Counted from the stretch's first letter, positions 25,735 to 35,390 are shown. The stretch: 64,000 nt of DNA from Petrimonas sulfuriphila (GCF_051201015.1 NZ_JBPEHI010000015.1), one strand, 5' to 3'. The notes: generated by a model from the letters alone, not told the origin. Made by a program: numbers and translations.

Positions 25735-27216
25735 ATGAAAAAAATATTGCAACTGGGAAGTATGGTTTTTATCTTCCTTATCATATATTCTTGTTCCGAT
25801 TTCTTGGATCTTGCTCCGAAGGACAGGTTAAGCGAAGAGGTGTATTACGAAACGCCTGAACAATTAAAGTTCGCTTTAAATGGTGCTTATTCGATACTCA
25901 GAAGTAATGGTGTAACAAAAAATTGGTTTATCATGTCTGAAATACCTTCAGACAATACATATGGACAGTCATCTGGAACAATTACCGACAGGGATGAATT
26001 CGATCGATTTTACCTGCGTTCATTAAACCCATATTTATCCGGTTTTTGGGATGATGCATATTCCGGTATCAACCAGGCCAATAAAATTATTGAGGAACTG
26101 ATAGACTCAGATGTTGAGGAATCATTAAAAAACCGCTACGCCCTGGAAGCAAAGTTTCTGCGAGCCTTTTTGCATTTTAACTTAGTCCGTATTTTCGGGG
26201 ATGTACCCTTAATGACAAAGACTGTAACCATTGCTGAATCTTACAACGTGTTACGCACAAACAAAAATGAAGTATATGCACAGATTATAGCAGACCTGAC
26301 TGATGCTGCTGCGCTTCCTAAGTCGTACTCTTCGCAGGAGGACATTGGCCGGGCAACATCAGGAGCTGCAAAGGCTCTGCTCGGTAAGGTGTACCTAACC
26401 ATGGGAGATTATGCCAAAGCAGCCGTGCCCCTCAAAGAGGTTATTGATTCCAAGCAGTACCGCCTGATTGAAAATAACACACCCGGAACCTGTGATGGAT
26501 TTGAAAAATATTTCGATCCTAACAATCACAATAACGAAGAAGCCATTTTTGAAGCTCAATTTAAAAAAGGCGGGTTCGGAACCGGAAGCGGCTGGGTAAA
26601 TCAATTTTCTCCCGGTGCTTCAGGTGATAACGTAGTAGCTGTTGGTGGTTCCGGTGATGACAATATCCCTGAAGAAGGAATGTGGGAATCCTGGGACGAA
26701 GGTGATTTTCGCAGAGACTTCTCTATGGCCTTGGGGTATACGAATAAAAAGACAGGACAATGGGTAGCAGCGCGTCACGTTCGTAAATATCGGGACATAC
26801 CTTATGCCAATGCTGATGCAAATAACAATTGGCCGTTTCTTAGGTATGCGGATGTTCTTTTGATGTACGCAGAATGTTTAATTCAGACTGGCGACTTAAC
26901 TTCAGCAGCTGAATATATTAATCAAACTCGTCGTCGTGGGTTTGGCTATCAAAGCACAGAAGTGGGTTCTCCGGCGGATATTCTCGCTATCAGTAAAGAT
27001 CAGCTTTTTTTGGCAGTTGAAAAAGAACGCCGTAACGAACTGGCATTCGAGGGCCATCGCTGGTTTGATTTGGTACGGACAGGACGCGCACTTACCGTGT
27101 TGAGAGCCACTGGCAAGAAGTTAAACGAAACTAATTTCATTGCCCCAATACCGCAAAATCAGGTTGATGTAAACCCGAATATTGAGCAAAATGATTATCG
27201 GATTGAACCAAAATAG
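25735..27216 (+). CDS. SusD/RagB-family glycan-binding lipoprotein
   Basis: 493 aa, lipobox IIYSC (Cys20). SusD landmarks: DFLDLAPKDRLSEEVYYETPEQ, FWDDAYSGINQANKIIEEL, LEAKFLRAFLHFNLVRIFGDVPL, the helical repeat GAAKALLGKVYLTMGDYAKA, WPFLRYADVLLMYAECL and NELAFEGHRWFDLVRTG. It forms the lid of the SusC transporter on the cell surface. It starts 26 bases after susC and is followed by a perfect 16-bp inverted repeat (27261-27303). Confidence 0.95.
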   Translation: MKKILQLGSMVFIFLIIYSCSDFLDLAPKDRLSEEVYYETPEQLKFALNGAYSILRSNGVTKNWFIMSEIPSDNTYGQSSGTITDRDEFDRFYLRSLNPYLSGFWDDAYSGINQANKIIEELIDSDVEESLKNRYALEAKFLRAFLHFNLVRIFGDVPLMTKTVTIAESYNVLRTNKNEVYAQIIADLTDAAALPKSYSSQEDIGRATSGAAKALLGKVYLTMGDYAKAAVPLKEVIDSKQYRLIENNTPGTCDGFEKYFDPNNHNNEEAIFEAQFKKGGFGTGSGWVNQFSPGASGDNVVAVGGSGDDNIPEEGMWESWDEGDFRRDFSMALGYTNKKTGQWVAARHVRKYRDIPYANADANNNWPFLRYADVLLMYAECLIQTGDLTSAAEYINQTRRRGFGYQSTEVGSPADILAISKDQLFLAVEKERRNELAFEGHRWFDLVRTGRALTVLRATGKKLNETNFIAPIPQNQVDVNPNIEQNDYRIEPK

Positions 27217-27260
27217 AATACCTGTCTTTTAAATCTTAGAGCGTATTCGCTATTCTTTGT

Positions 27261-27303
27261 AAATAACTGTCTAATTGATTATGAAAAAATTAGACAGTTA
27301 TTT
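27261..27303 (+). terminator. Long perfect hairpin after susD
   Basis: Arms 27261-27276 and 27288-27303 are perfect 16-bp reverse complements (AAATAACTGTCTAATT first) with an 11-base loop. The 3' arm ends in TTT and continues TTTGCAATTT. It sits between susD and the downstream enzyme genes, so it may be a partial terminator or an mRNA-protecting hairpin rather than a full stop. AT-rich stem, no long T-run. Confidence 0.6.
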
Positions 27304-27332
27304 GCAATTTATATAACATTAAATACAAAATT

Positions 27333-28802
27333 ATGTCGTCAAACATTTCAAGAAGAAGATTCATTCAGTCTGGTGCAACTGTAGCTGCAGGATTAACGGT
27401 GGTCCCTTCAGCTGTATTGGGAAAAAGTAAGGGACACATATCCCCGTCTGACAAATTAAATATCGCAGGTGTTGGTGTTGGAGGAAGAGGATTCACTGTG
27501 CTTAGAGGCATGGAGAGTCAGAACATTATAGCGCTTGCCGACGTGGATTGGAAGTATAGCAAACGTGTTTTTGATTACTTCCCAAATGCCAAGAGATACT
27601 ACGATTATCGTAAAATGTATGATGAGTTAGGAAAAAGCATAGATGCTGTGATGATTGCTACATCTGACCATACCCATGCGGTTATTGCAGCTGATGCCAT
27701 AACAATGGGTAAGCATGTATATGTTGAAAAACCGTTGACACATAGTGTTTACGAATCGCGATTACTAACAAGATTGGCGGAGAAATATAAAGTTGCTACT
27801 CAAATGGGCAATACTGCAGCCTCCGGGCCTGGTGTTCGTCAGATTATCGATTGGATTTGGGATGGTCAAATTGGTGAAGTTAGAAGAGTTGACGCTTATA
27901 CAGACAGGCCTATTTGGCCTCAGGGATTGCAACGTCCTATGCAAAAAGAATCAATCCCCGAAACGTTAAAATGGGATTTGTTTATAGGCCCTGCCCCCAT
28001 GAGACCATACAACAGTATATATACACCGTGGAACTGGCGTGGCTGGTGGGATTTTGGAACTGGAGCGCTGGGCGATATGGCTTGCCATATTTTAAATCCT
28101 GTATTTAAAGGATTAAATCTATTATATCCAACAAAAGTACAGGGTTCTTCAACTATGCTAATGGCCGAAAGTTGTCCTGCTGCACAAATGTTTAAATATG
28201 TTTTTCCTGCTCGTGATAACATGCCTAAGGTAGGTATGCCCGAAGTGGAAATCACTTGGTACGATGGAGGTTTACAACCATTTCGACCCGATGGAATGCC
28301 AATTGGTAAAAGTTTAAATGTTGGAGGTGGTGCTGCAATTTTTTATGGTTCAAAGGATACTTTAATTTGTGGAAATGGAGGCAGAGAACCTTGGCTAATC
28401 TCAGGACGAACCCCAAATTCTCCTAAAGCACAACGAGAAATAACAATTTCACATGAAATGGATTGGGTACGTGCATGCAAGGAAAGCCCCGAACACCGGT
28501 CAAAGCCTGCTTCAGATTTTTCTATAGCAGGACCTTTAAACGAAATGGTTGTGATGGGCGTTCTCGCTGTTCGCTTGCAAGGATTAAATCAAGAATTAAT
28601 TTGGGATGGTGAAAATATGAAGTTCACCAATATTCCTGAGGATGCAACAGTTAAGTCCATTATTGAAGATGGCTTCAAAATCTCGGATGGTCACCCTACT
28701 TTTAATAAGACATGGACAGAACCTCAAAAAGCTGAGGTGTTCGCACAGGAATTGATCAAACACACCTATTATAACGGTTGGAAATTACCGGACATGCCAT
28801 AG
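27333..28802 (+). CDS. Tat-exported Gfo/Idh/MocA oxidoreductase
   Basis: 489 aa with Tat leader NISRRRFIQSGATVAAGLTVV (Arg7-9). NAD(P) loop LNIAGVGVGGRG (42-53), ATSDHTHA (109-116, Ser replacing the usual Pro) and VEKPLTH (131-137). WRGWWDFGTGALGDMACH and YDGGLQPFRP are shared with the paralogue at 20140. It lies downstream of susD and upstream of PIG-L and DUF1080 genes, giving another SusCD-linked oxidoreductase/DUF1080 module. Probable periplasmic glycoside oxidoreductase; substrate unknown. Confidence 0.87.
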   Translation: MSSNISRRRFIQSGATVAAGLTVVPSAVLGKSKGHISPSDKLNIAGVGVGGRGFTVLRGMESQNIIALADVDWKYSKRVFDYFPNAKRYYDYRKMYDELGKSIDAVMIATSDHTHAVIAADAITMGKHVYVEKPLTHSVYESRLLTRLAEKYKVATQMGNTAASGPGVRQIIDWIWDGQIGEVRRVDAYTDRPIWPQGLQRPMQKESIPETLKWDLFIGPAPMRPYNSIYTPWNWRGWWDFGTGALGDMACHILNPVFKGLNLLYPTKVQGSSTMLMAESCPAAQMFKYVFPARDNMPKVGMPEVEITWYDGGLQPFRPDGMPIGKSLNVGGGAAIFYGSKDTLICGNGGREPWLISGRTPNSPKAQREITISHEMDWVRACKESPEHRSKPASDFSIAGPLNEMVVMGVLAVRLQGLNQELIWDGENMKFTNIPEDATVKSIIEDGFKISDGHPTFNKTWTEPQKAEVFAQELIKHTYYNGWKLPDMP

Positions 28803-28853
28803 ATGCGGTCATAAGCCACTAAACGACAAATAATCAATTAAAGTTAAATATTC

Positions 28854-29735
28854 ATGAAGTATACGGTTGTATTTATTTTATTTCTATTTTCATGTTCTCT
28901 GAGTTACAGTCAGAACAGCCAGATTAATCAGGATAATAGAATCAATGTGATAGTTTTTGGAGCACACCCTGATGATCCTGACAGTAAAGCAGGCGGCACT
29001 GCAATTAAGTTTGCAAAGCTTGGACATAATGTACTCTTTGTTTCGCTCACAAATGGTGATGCTGGACATCAATCAATGGGAGGAGGCGCATTGGCAAAAA
29101 GAAGAAGAGCCGAGGCTATGGAAGCCGGCAGGCGATTAGGAGTTACTTACAAAGTTCTGGAAAATCATGATGGTGAACTGCTTGCCACCCTGGATCTGAG
29201 GAAAGAGGTGATCAGATTGATCAGGCAGTGGAATGCTGACATAGTTATTGGTCCCCGGCCATATGATTATCATCCGGATCACAGAAATGCAGCAATTGTC
29301 ATACAGGATGCAGCCTACATGGTTATTGTTCCAAACGTAGTGTCTGATACACCTCCATTGAAAAAAAACCCTTTGTTCCTTTATAAACAAGACCGTTTTA
29401 TGAAGCCTTATCCTTTTAAACCTGATATCACCATTGACATTACGGATGTGATAGATCAGAAAATATTGGCTATGACTGCACATGAATCTCAATATTTTGA
29501 GTGGCTCCCATGGACTAGTTCAATCGAGGCGCCCAGTGATGAAAAAGAAAGGGTTCAGTGGCTCAAGATATTTCGTGAACTACCCATCACTCCCTCCATC
29601 AGAGAGTCTCTTGTTAAATGGTACGGAGAAGAAGTAGGAAATTCCATTACAGCTGCTGAGGCATTTGAAATATGTGAATATGGAAAACAACCTACCGAAG
29701 AGGAGATTAGGGAGTTGTTCCCTATGTTGAAATAG
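28854..29735 (+). CDS. Exported PIG-L (LmbE-like) deacetylase
   Basis: 293 aa with a Sec signal (MKYTVVFILFLFSCSLSYSQ). The zinc motif GAHPDDPD (36-43) matches the family's AHPDDxE with Asp in place of Glu, followed by AGGTA. YHPDHRNA (His140, His143) is the second zinc site. PIG-L family enzymes remove acetyl groups from N-acetylglucosamine-type substrates. The export signal places it in the periplasm, where it could deacetylate an amino sugar or an amino-sugar derivative made by the Gfo/Idh/MocA enzyme 51 bases upstream. Substrate is inferred. Confidence 0.85.
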   Translation: MKYTVVFILFLFSCSLSYSQNSQINQDNRINVIVFGAHPDDPDSKAGGTAIKFAKLGHNVLFVSLTNGDAGHQSMGGGALAKRRRAEAMEAGRRLGVTYKVLENHDGELLATLDLRKEVIRLIRQWNADIVIGPRPYDYHPDHRNAAIVIQDAAYMVIVPNVVSDTPPLKKNPLFLYKQDRFMKPYPFKPDITIDITDVIDQKILAMTAHESQYFEWLPWTSSIEAPSDEKERVQWLKIFRELPITPSIRESLVKWYGEEVGNSITAAEAFEICEYGKQPTEEEIRELFPMLK

Positions 29736-29809
29736 TAACTTTGATTTTATCAATCACGAGGTAATAATCAATTGGAATATTAAGTTAAATTAAAAATTTT
29801 CACAGTATT

Positions 29810-30541
29810 ATGAAATCAAAAGAAACTATTATAATTTTTTTAATATTTTTTTTGCTGTTTTCTTGTCAAAAGAGTGTACGGCATAATATTTTGTCAAACA
29901 AAGAGATAGATGAGGGATGGGAGCTTCTGTTCGATGGTGAAACAATGAACGGATGGAGAGATTATAACGGAAATTCACTAACGGCTCCGTGGTACGTAGA
30001 AAATGGAACAATTCAGGCCGCAGGGACTGGAACAGATGCTCACGGCTATATTGTTACAGAAAAAATATTTGAAAATTTTGAGTTTGTTTGGGACTGGAAA
30101 ATTGCAGAAGGTGGTAATAGTGGCGTCTTGTATCATGTTGTAGAAGATCCTAAGTTTAATGTCCCTTATCTAACTGGGCCAGAGTATCAGTTAATTGATG
30201 AATATTCACCATCCAGTACGCGGGAGGATTGGCAAAAGACTGCAGCCAATTATGCAATGCACACGACAGATAAATCGAAGCTTGTTATAAAACCCTCTGG
30301 TGAATGGAATACGTCCAAGATCCTTTTTGATAACGGTCATGTAGAACATTGGCTTAACGGAGAGAAAGTTTTAGAGTTTGAAGCATGGTCAGATGATTGG
30401 TTTGCACGTAAGAACAACGGAAAATGGAAAGATGCACCAGACTACGGCCTTTCTAAAAAGGGAGTAATATGCCTGCAGGACCATGGTTCGGCTGCATGGT
30501 TCCGAAACTTAAAGATCAGGCAACTGCCAACGTTATACTAA
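29810..30541 (+). CDS. DUF1080 lipoprotein (3-keto-disaccharide hydrolase family)
   Basis: 243 aa, lipobox LLFSC (Cys19), so membrane-anchored unlike the two other copies. Family features: EGWELLFDGETMNGWRDYNG, FENFEFVWDWKIAEGGNSG, VLYHVVED, GPEYQLIDE, GEWNTSKILFDNGHVEHWLNG and the closing KKGVICLQDHGSAAWFRNLKI. It follows PIG-L and a Tat Gfo/Idh/MocA gene. A -7-like TAACTTTG directly follows the upstream stop codon (29736-29743), possibly an internal promoter. Likely hydrolyses a 3-keto-glycoside in the periplasm or at the surface. Confidence 0.87.
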   Translation: MKSKETIIIFLIFFLLFSCQKSVRHNILSNKEIDEGWELLFDGETMNGWRDYNGNSLTAPWYVENGTIQAAGTGTDAHGYIVTEKIFENFEFVWDWKIAEGGNSGVLYHVVEDPKFNVPYLTGPEYQLIDEYSPSSTREDWQKTAANYAMHTTDKSKLVIKPSGEWNTSKILFDNGHVEHWLNGEKVLEFEAWSDDWFARKNNGKWKDAPDYGLSKKGVICLQDHGSAAWFRNLKIRQLPTLY

Positions 30542-30610
30542 AGATAAGAACTTATTTAATGGATTGGCTTTGAAACATCATAATTTTTTAAGTAATAAAC
30601 TACAACAGTA

Positions 30611-31696
30611 ATGAAGATGGGGAGACACTTTATCCGTAAAAGTTTTGCTTCAATATTTATTTTGATACTCATAATAACAACAAATGCTTGTGAAAAAAGC
30701 AAGTATTATCTTATTGATGATTTTAAGAAAATACCTAAGACAGACGTTCATTTACATATCAACACATTGAACAAGAAGTATATGGGGTTTATATCACAAT
30801 ATAACTTTCGAGTGGTTTCTCCTAATGTTGATGCAGGGATTTCAATTGATGAACAGCTACAAACGGCAAGTGCTCTGAAGAAAAGTTGGCCCGGGAAATT
30901 TGTTTTTTTGGGAACCTTTACGGTGGATGATTTTGGAGAACAGGGATTTACAGATAATGTGATCAAGAGGATTGATCATTGCAAAAATGCAGGAGCTTCA
31001 GGAATAAAAATCTGGAAAAATGTTGGGATGACTTTGAAAGATTCATTCGATGAGTATGTCATGATAGACGACCCGCGTCTTGATTCGATATTTATTTTTA
31101 TGGTTGAAAATAAAATTCCTGTTATGGGACATATGGGAGAACCACGAAACTGTTGGTTACCACTACACGAGATGAACGATTCATCGAATTATCGATACTA
31201 TAAGTCACATCCTGAATATCATATGTACCTTCATCCTGAAGCTCCTTCTTATAAGGATCAAATCGACGCCAGAGATAATCTATTGAATAAATTTCCAGAT
31301 TTGATTTTTACTGCAGCACATTTAGGAAGCCTTGAATGGGATGTCGATGAAATAGCCAAAAGGTTGGACAGGTTTCCGAACATGAATATTGATCTGTCTG
31401 CCCGGATAGCACATCTTCAATATCAATCAATCATTGATTACGATAAAGTGAGAAACTTTATGATAAAATATCAGGACCGAATCATGTATGGAACGGATAT
31501 AACGATCAATGAAAATCAAACAGACCCTGATGCAATCTTACAGAGGCTGTTGGATAGATGGCAATCGAACTGGAGCTACTTGGCTACCGATGTAACACAA
31601 GAGATAAATGATATTACGCAGCCGGTTAAAGGACTAAAATTACCAAAAGAAGTGATTGATAAGATATATAATACAAATGCAGATTATTTTTTTTAA
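30611..31696 (+). CDS. Amidohydrolase-family lipoprotein
   Basis: 361 aa, lipobox TTNAC (Cys27). The mature part begins KTDVHLHI (His47, His49), the first metal motif of the amidohydrolase-2 (PF04909) TIM barrel. GIKIWKNVG, PVMGHMGEPRN, FTAAHLGSLEW and MYGTDI supply the later His/Asp positions. Family members are hydrolases or decarboxylases acting on lactones, amides or acids. In this locus a lactonase or a step after 3-keto-sugar formation is possible, but the sequence does not tell. It is 69 bases after DUF1080. Confidence 0.78.
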   Translation: MKMGRHFIRKSFASIFILILIITTNACEKSKYYLIDDFKKIPKTDVHLHINTLNKKYMGFISQYNFRVVSPNVDAGISIDEQLQTASALKKSWPGKFVFLGTFTVDDFGEQGFTDNVIKRIDHCKNAGASGIKIWKNVGMTLKDSFDEYVMIDDPRLDSIFIFMVENKIPVMGHMGEPRNCWLPLHEMNDSSNYRYYKSHPEYHMYLHPEAPSYKDQIDARDNLLNKFPDLIFTAAHLGSLEWDVDEIAKRLDRFPNMNIDLSARIAHLQYQSIIDYDKVRNFMIKYQDRIMYGTDITINENQTDPDAILQRLLDRWQSNWSYLATDVTQEINDITQPVKGLKLPKEVIDKIYNTNADYFF

Positions 31697-31879
31697 TGTG
31701 CGAGAATTTTATCCGAGTCGGGTCCTGAGTTTTCTAAAAGACGGAAATCGAGAAATATAAACTTTTATCCGATCATTCCATCATTGAAATTGTCTGCCTG
31801 ATGAGAACTTAATGAGTAAAACTTCATTGAAATAAAACAAAAAGAATTTAGCTATCAACATAAAAAATAATCGATTATT

Positions 31880-33334
31880 ATGAACGCCCTTCGCAAATCT
31901 GAGGAATTTACAAAAGGAAAGAGATGGTTATATTTAATTGGTGGTTTGTGTTTCGCTCAGAGCATATGGGGACAAAAAACCTCTGCTTCACAACCAAACA
32001 TTCTGGTTTTTATTGCTGATGATGCGGGAATGGACTTTGGGTGTTATGGAAATTCTGCCATAAAAACTCCTAATATTGATCGTTTGGCAAAAGAGGGGAT
32101 ACGTTTTAAAAATGCGTTTGTAACTTCTCCTCAATCAAGTCCGTCCCGAACCAGCATGATGACTGGTATGTTTGCCCATACTATAGGAACTGAGGATTTA
32201 CATACTCCCTTGGAAGAAAATACAAAAATGATGCCATCTTATTTCAAAGAAGCAGGCTATAAAACTGGATCGATGTTAAAAACACACTGGGGGCCGGAGG
32301 GGGACAAGCAATTCGACGAGAGAATTTCCGGAGGATATCTTCCAGGCCAAGGTGATTTGACAGAAGAAACCTATAAAAATTTTTCTGAATTTTTGGATGG
32401 TTGTGAGAATAATCCTTTTTTTCTTTGGATAGGTTTTGTAGATCCACACCGTCCTTATAATAGAAGTGTTTGTCCTGAAAGGAATAATCCGGACGATGTG
32501 ATTGTTCCTCCTTTCTTGATTGATGGTCCGGATACCCGTCGGGATCTGGCAGATTACTATGATGAGATAACGAGAATGGATGAAAATATGGGCAAAATGA
32601 TATCCATCTTGGAGGAGAAAGGAAAACTTGATAATACAATTGTTGTTTTTCTTAGTGACAATGGAAAACCCTTTCCAAGGTGTAAAGGTTCACTCTATGA
32701 TTCTGGAATTCAGACTCCGCTTATCTTTATGTGGAAAGAGAAAATTAATCCTAATACAGTACATGATAATGGTTTAATCAGTTGTGTTGATCTAGCTCCT
32801 ACGCTTTTAGGCCTTGTTGATATTCCGTTACCTCAGAATATTTACGGGAACAGCTTTCATGAGATTGTTTTTGATCATACTAAAAGGGGAAGAGATTACA
32901 TCTTCGCTGAACGAAACTGGCACGACACAGATGAATACATCCGCTGTATTCGCACAGAGAAATATAAACTTATTTATAACGCCTACTTTGAAGTTCCGCA
33001 TGGAACAGCATCTGATTTGAGTTCAAGCGCAAGTTGGTATGAATTGAGAAAGCAGCAAAATAATGGTCTCTTGACAAAAGATCAAATGCAAGTATTTACT
33101 GCTCCCCGTCCGATGGTAGAACTGTATGATTTGCAGAATGATTCTCTTGAATTGAACAATGTTGCCGATGTACAAGAACATATACAGGAGGGTAGGAAAT
33201 TAGCCAAGTTGCTCGTCCAATGGCAAAAGGAAACTCTTGATCATCCATCCTGGAAAAGAAAACGGGCCGATAAAAATGATCGTATAACCGGATTTTTATT
33301 GTTTGATCAAATTCCTGAACTGAGAGAAGAATAA
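31880..33334 (+). CDS. Exported sulfatase (serine-type formylglycine precursor)
   Basis: 484 aa with a Sec-type leader ending near WGQ. Family S1 features: PNILVFIADDAGMDFGCYGN (Asp47-48 metal ligands), the modification motif S-S-P-S-R at 86-90 with Ser86 rather than Cys, THWGPEGDKQ, GFVDPHRPYN, and LSDNGKPFPRCKGSLYDSGI. Ser-type enzymes need an anaerobic sulfatase-maturating radical SAM enzyme, not seen in this window. The layout resembles N-sulfoglucosamine-type (S1_8-like) sulfatases, though I am not sure of the subfamily. It suggests the glycan is sulfated. A 183-base gap without a clear promoter precedes it. Confidence 0.88.
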   Translation: MNALRKSEEFTKGKRWLYLIGGLCFAQSIWGQKTSASQPNILVFIADDAGMDFGCYGNSAIKTPNIDRLAKEGIRFKNAFVTSPQSSPSRTSMMTGMFAHTIGTEDLHTPLEENTKMMPSYFKEAGYKTGSMLKTHWGPEGDKQFDERISGGYLPGQGDLTEETYKNFSEFLDGCENNPFFLWIGFVDPHRPYNRSVCPERNNPDDVIVPPFLIDGPDTRRDLADYYDEITRMDENMGKMISILEEKGKLDNTIVVFLSDNGKPFPRCKGSLYDSGIQTPLIFMWKEKINPNTVHDNGLISCVDLAPTLLGLVDIPLPQNIYGNSFHEIVFDHTKRGRDYIFAERNWHDTDEYIRCIRTEKYKLIYNAYFEVPHGTASDLSSSASWYELRKQQNNGLLTKDQMQVFTAPRPMVELYDLQNDSLELNNVADVQEHIQEGRKLAKLLVQWQKETLDHPSWKRKRADKNDRITGFLLFDQIPELREE

Positions 33335-33461
33335 TGCAATTAAATGATGTTTGTTAAGGTGAAATCTGCTAGGTTGTTTGATTGAAGTGAGTTGATTTTT
33401 GATAGCCTGTGGGCTTTTATCGTAACACAGGTGAAAGTATATAAACAGATTATAATCCATA

Positions 33462-35363
33462 ATGATGATGAACAAATTCACCCTGTTTTTTCTTGTGTTT
33501 GGTGTCTCAATTTTATCTGTTCATGCGAAACAGATAAAACTCCTTGCGATAGGAAACAGCTTCTCAGACGATGCAATTGAATATTATCTCTCCGGATTAG
33601 CTGAAGCAAATGGAGATACCATTATACTCGGAAACATGTACATTGGCGGGTGCTCTTTAGAAAAGCATTACAACAATTCTGTAAATAATTCCCCCGACTA
33701 CTCATATCGAAAAATTGTTAACGGGGTTAAGACTACGACACCCGGTTACACGCTGATCGATGCTTTTGGAGATGAAGAGTGGGACTACATCTCCTTTCAA
33801 CAAGTAAGTTCCCTTTCCGGACAATATGAGTCCTATTTCCCATACCTTGAAGAACTGATTAGTTTTGCAGAAAAATACTCCTCCAATCCGGATATGGAGC
33901 CCATTTTACACGCTACCTGGGCATATGCACAAACTTCTACACATGCGGGTTTTCAGAATTACAGTAACAATCAGGGTTCGATGTACAATGCCATTATTGA
34001 TGCCTCTGGCCGTGTAGCACAAAAAACGGGAATCAAGATTATTATCCCGGCCGGTACGGCTATACAAAACGGTAGAACAAGTAGTCTGGGAGACACTTTT
34101 TGCAGAGATGGCTATCATCTGGAACTGAACTACGGAAGGTATACGGCTTCTTGTGCATGGTACGAGAAACTATTTAAAAAAACGGTTGTAGGAAACAGTT
34201 ATGTGCCCTGTACGGTTACTCCCTTTCAGGCAAAGATAGCTCAGCTTTCCGCCCATTATGCTGTAGCCAATCCCGATAAAGTAACGCCTGTTGAGGTGAG
34301 TGAATATTCCTGGCGTACTATTGCTCCCTATTTCTATCCACCCAAAGAGTACGAGTATAGTTTCCACGGATATCGCTCTCCCCTGCAGTTTTACGACGGT
34401 ACTCTTGTAAAGGACAGAACAGATTGGAGAAAGAGGCGTGAAGAGATCCGTTCCCGCTGGATGGAGATGTTGGGAGAATGGCCACCTATATTGGATCAAC
34501 AGGAATTTAAAATTATCGACAAAGAGAAAAGAGAAGATTTTACACAATACAGAGTCCGGTTTTATTGGACACCCAATGAACAAACGGAAGGATATTTACT
34601 GATTCCTGATAAGAAAGGTCAAAAGCCTGCCGTGATATCTGTTTTCTATGAACCGGAAACAGCAGTGGGAATAGGAGGAAAACCTTATAGGGATTTTGCG
34701 TATCAATTGGTAAAAAAAGGATTTGTTACTCTCTCCCTAGGTACTTCTGAAACAACGAAAAACAAAACATATTCCATCTATTATCCAAATAGAGAGTCTG
34801 CAATCATACAACCTTTATCAGCATTGGCCTACGCTGCAGCAAATGCGCTGGAAGCACTAACAAAAGTAGAGGATGTAGATGCGGAACGGATAGGAATTGT
34901 CGGGCACTCATACGGAGGGAAGTGGGCTATGTTTGCCTCCTGTCTGTACGATAAGTTTGCTTGTGCAGCGTGGGTTGATCCCGGCATCGTTTTGGATGAG
35001 ACCAAGGGTTCCGGGGTAAATTATTGGGAACCGTGGTACTTGGGTTATTATCAACCGCCTTGGAAACAAACATGGAGCAAGACAGGTGAAAATGGCCGGG
35101 GGGTGTATCCAAAGCTTAAAAAAGAAGAATACGACCTTCATGAACTACATGCCCTTATGGCTCCACGTCCTTTTCTTGTGTCTGGAGGATCGTCCGACCA
35201 GGTTGAACGTTGGATTCCTCTGAATCATACCGTTGCTGTTAATAAATTGTTGGGCTATACACACCGGGTTGCTATGACCAACCGCCCTGAACATAGCCCA
35301 AATGCGGAATCAAATAAAGTGTTGTATGCTTTTTTTGAATGGTTTCTCGCACCAAACGAATAA
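33462..35363 (+). CDS. DUF4886 (SGNH-like) + alpha/beta hydrolase fusion, exported
   Basis: 633 aa with a Sec signal (FFLVFGVSILSVHA). Residues ~25-275 are a DUF4886 domain, related to SGNH esterases: LLAIGNSFSDD (Ser33) and CRDGYHL (Asp216, His219), the DxxH of SGNH enzymes. Residues ~300-633 are an alpha/beta hydrolase: GIVGHSYGGKW (Ser483), MAPRPFLVSGG, and PEHSP as a likely catalytic His. Two esterases in one chain suggest a glycan with more than one acyl group or two attachment sites. It is the last intact gene before a decayed region. Confidence 0.82.
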   Translation: MMMNKFTLFFLVFGVSILSVHAKQIKLLAIGNSFSDDAIEYYLSGLAEANGDTIILGNMYIGGCSLEKHYNNSVNNSPDYSYRKIVNGVKTTTPGYTLIDAFGDEEWDYISFQQVSSLSGQYESYFPYLEELISFAEKYSSNPDMEPILHATWAYAQTSTHAGFQNYSNNQGSMYNAIIDASGRVAQKTGIKIIIPAGTAIQNGRTSSLGDTFCRDGYHLELNYGRYTASCAWYEKLFKKTVVGNSYVPCTVTPFQAKIAQLSAHYAVANPDKVTPVEVSEYSWRTIAPYFYPPKEYEYSFHGYRSPLQFYDGTLVKDRTDWRKRREEIRSRWMEMLGEWPPILDQQEFKIIDKEKREDFTQYRVRFYWTPNEQTEGYLLIPDKKGQKPAVISVFYEPETAVGIGGKPYRDFAYQLVKKGFVTLSLGTSETTKNKTYSIYYPNRESAIIQPLSALAYAAANALEALTKVEDVDAERIGIVGHSYGGKWAMFASCLYDKFACAAWVDPGIVLDETKGSGVNYWEPWYLGYYQPPWKQTWSKTGENGRGVYPKLKKEEYDLHELHALMAPRPFLVSGGSSDQVERWIPLNHTVAVNKLLGYTHRVAMTNRPEHSPNAESNKVLYAFFEWFLAPNE

Positions 35364-35390
35364 TCATTTATTGCTTTTCCAGCTATTTTT

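Noticed and set aside
31697..31879. Two copies of TTTTATCCGA in the gap before the sulfatase
   Set aside because: Short, irregularly placed and not found at other promoters; no clear -7 element.
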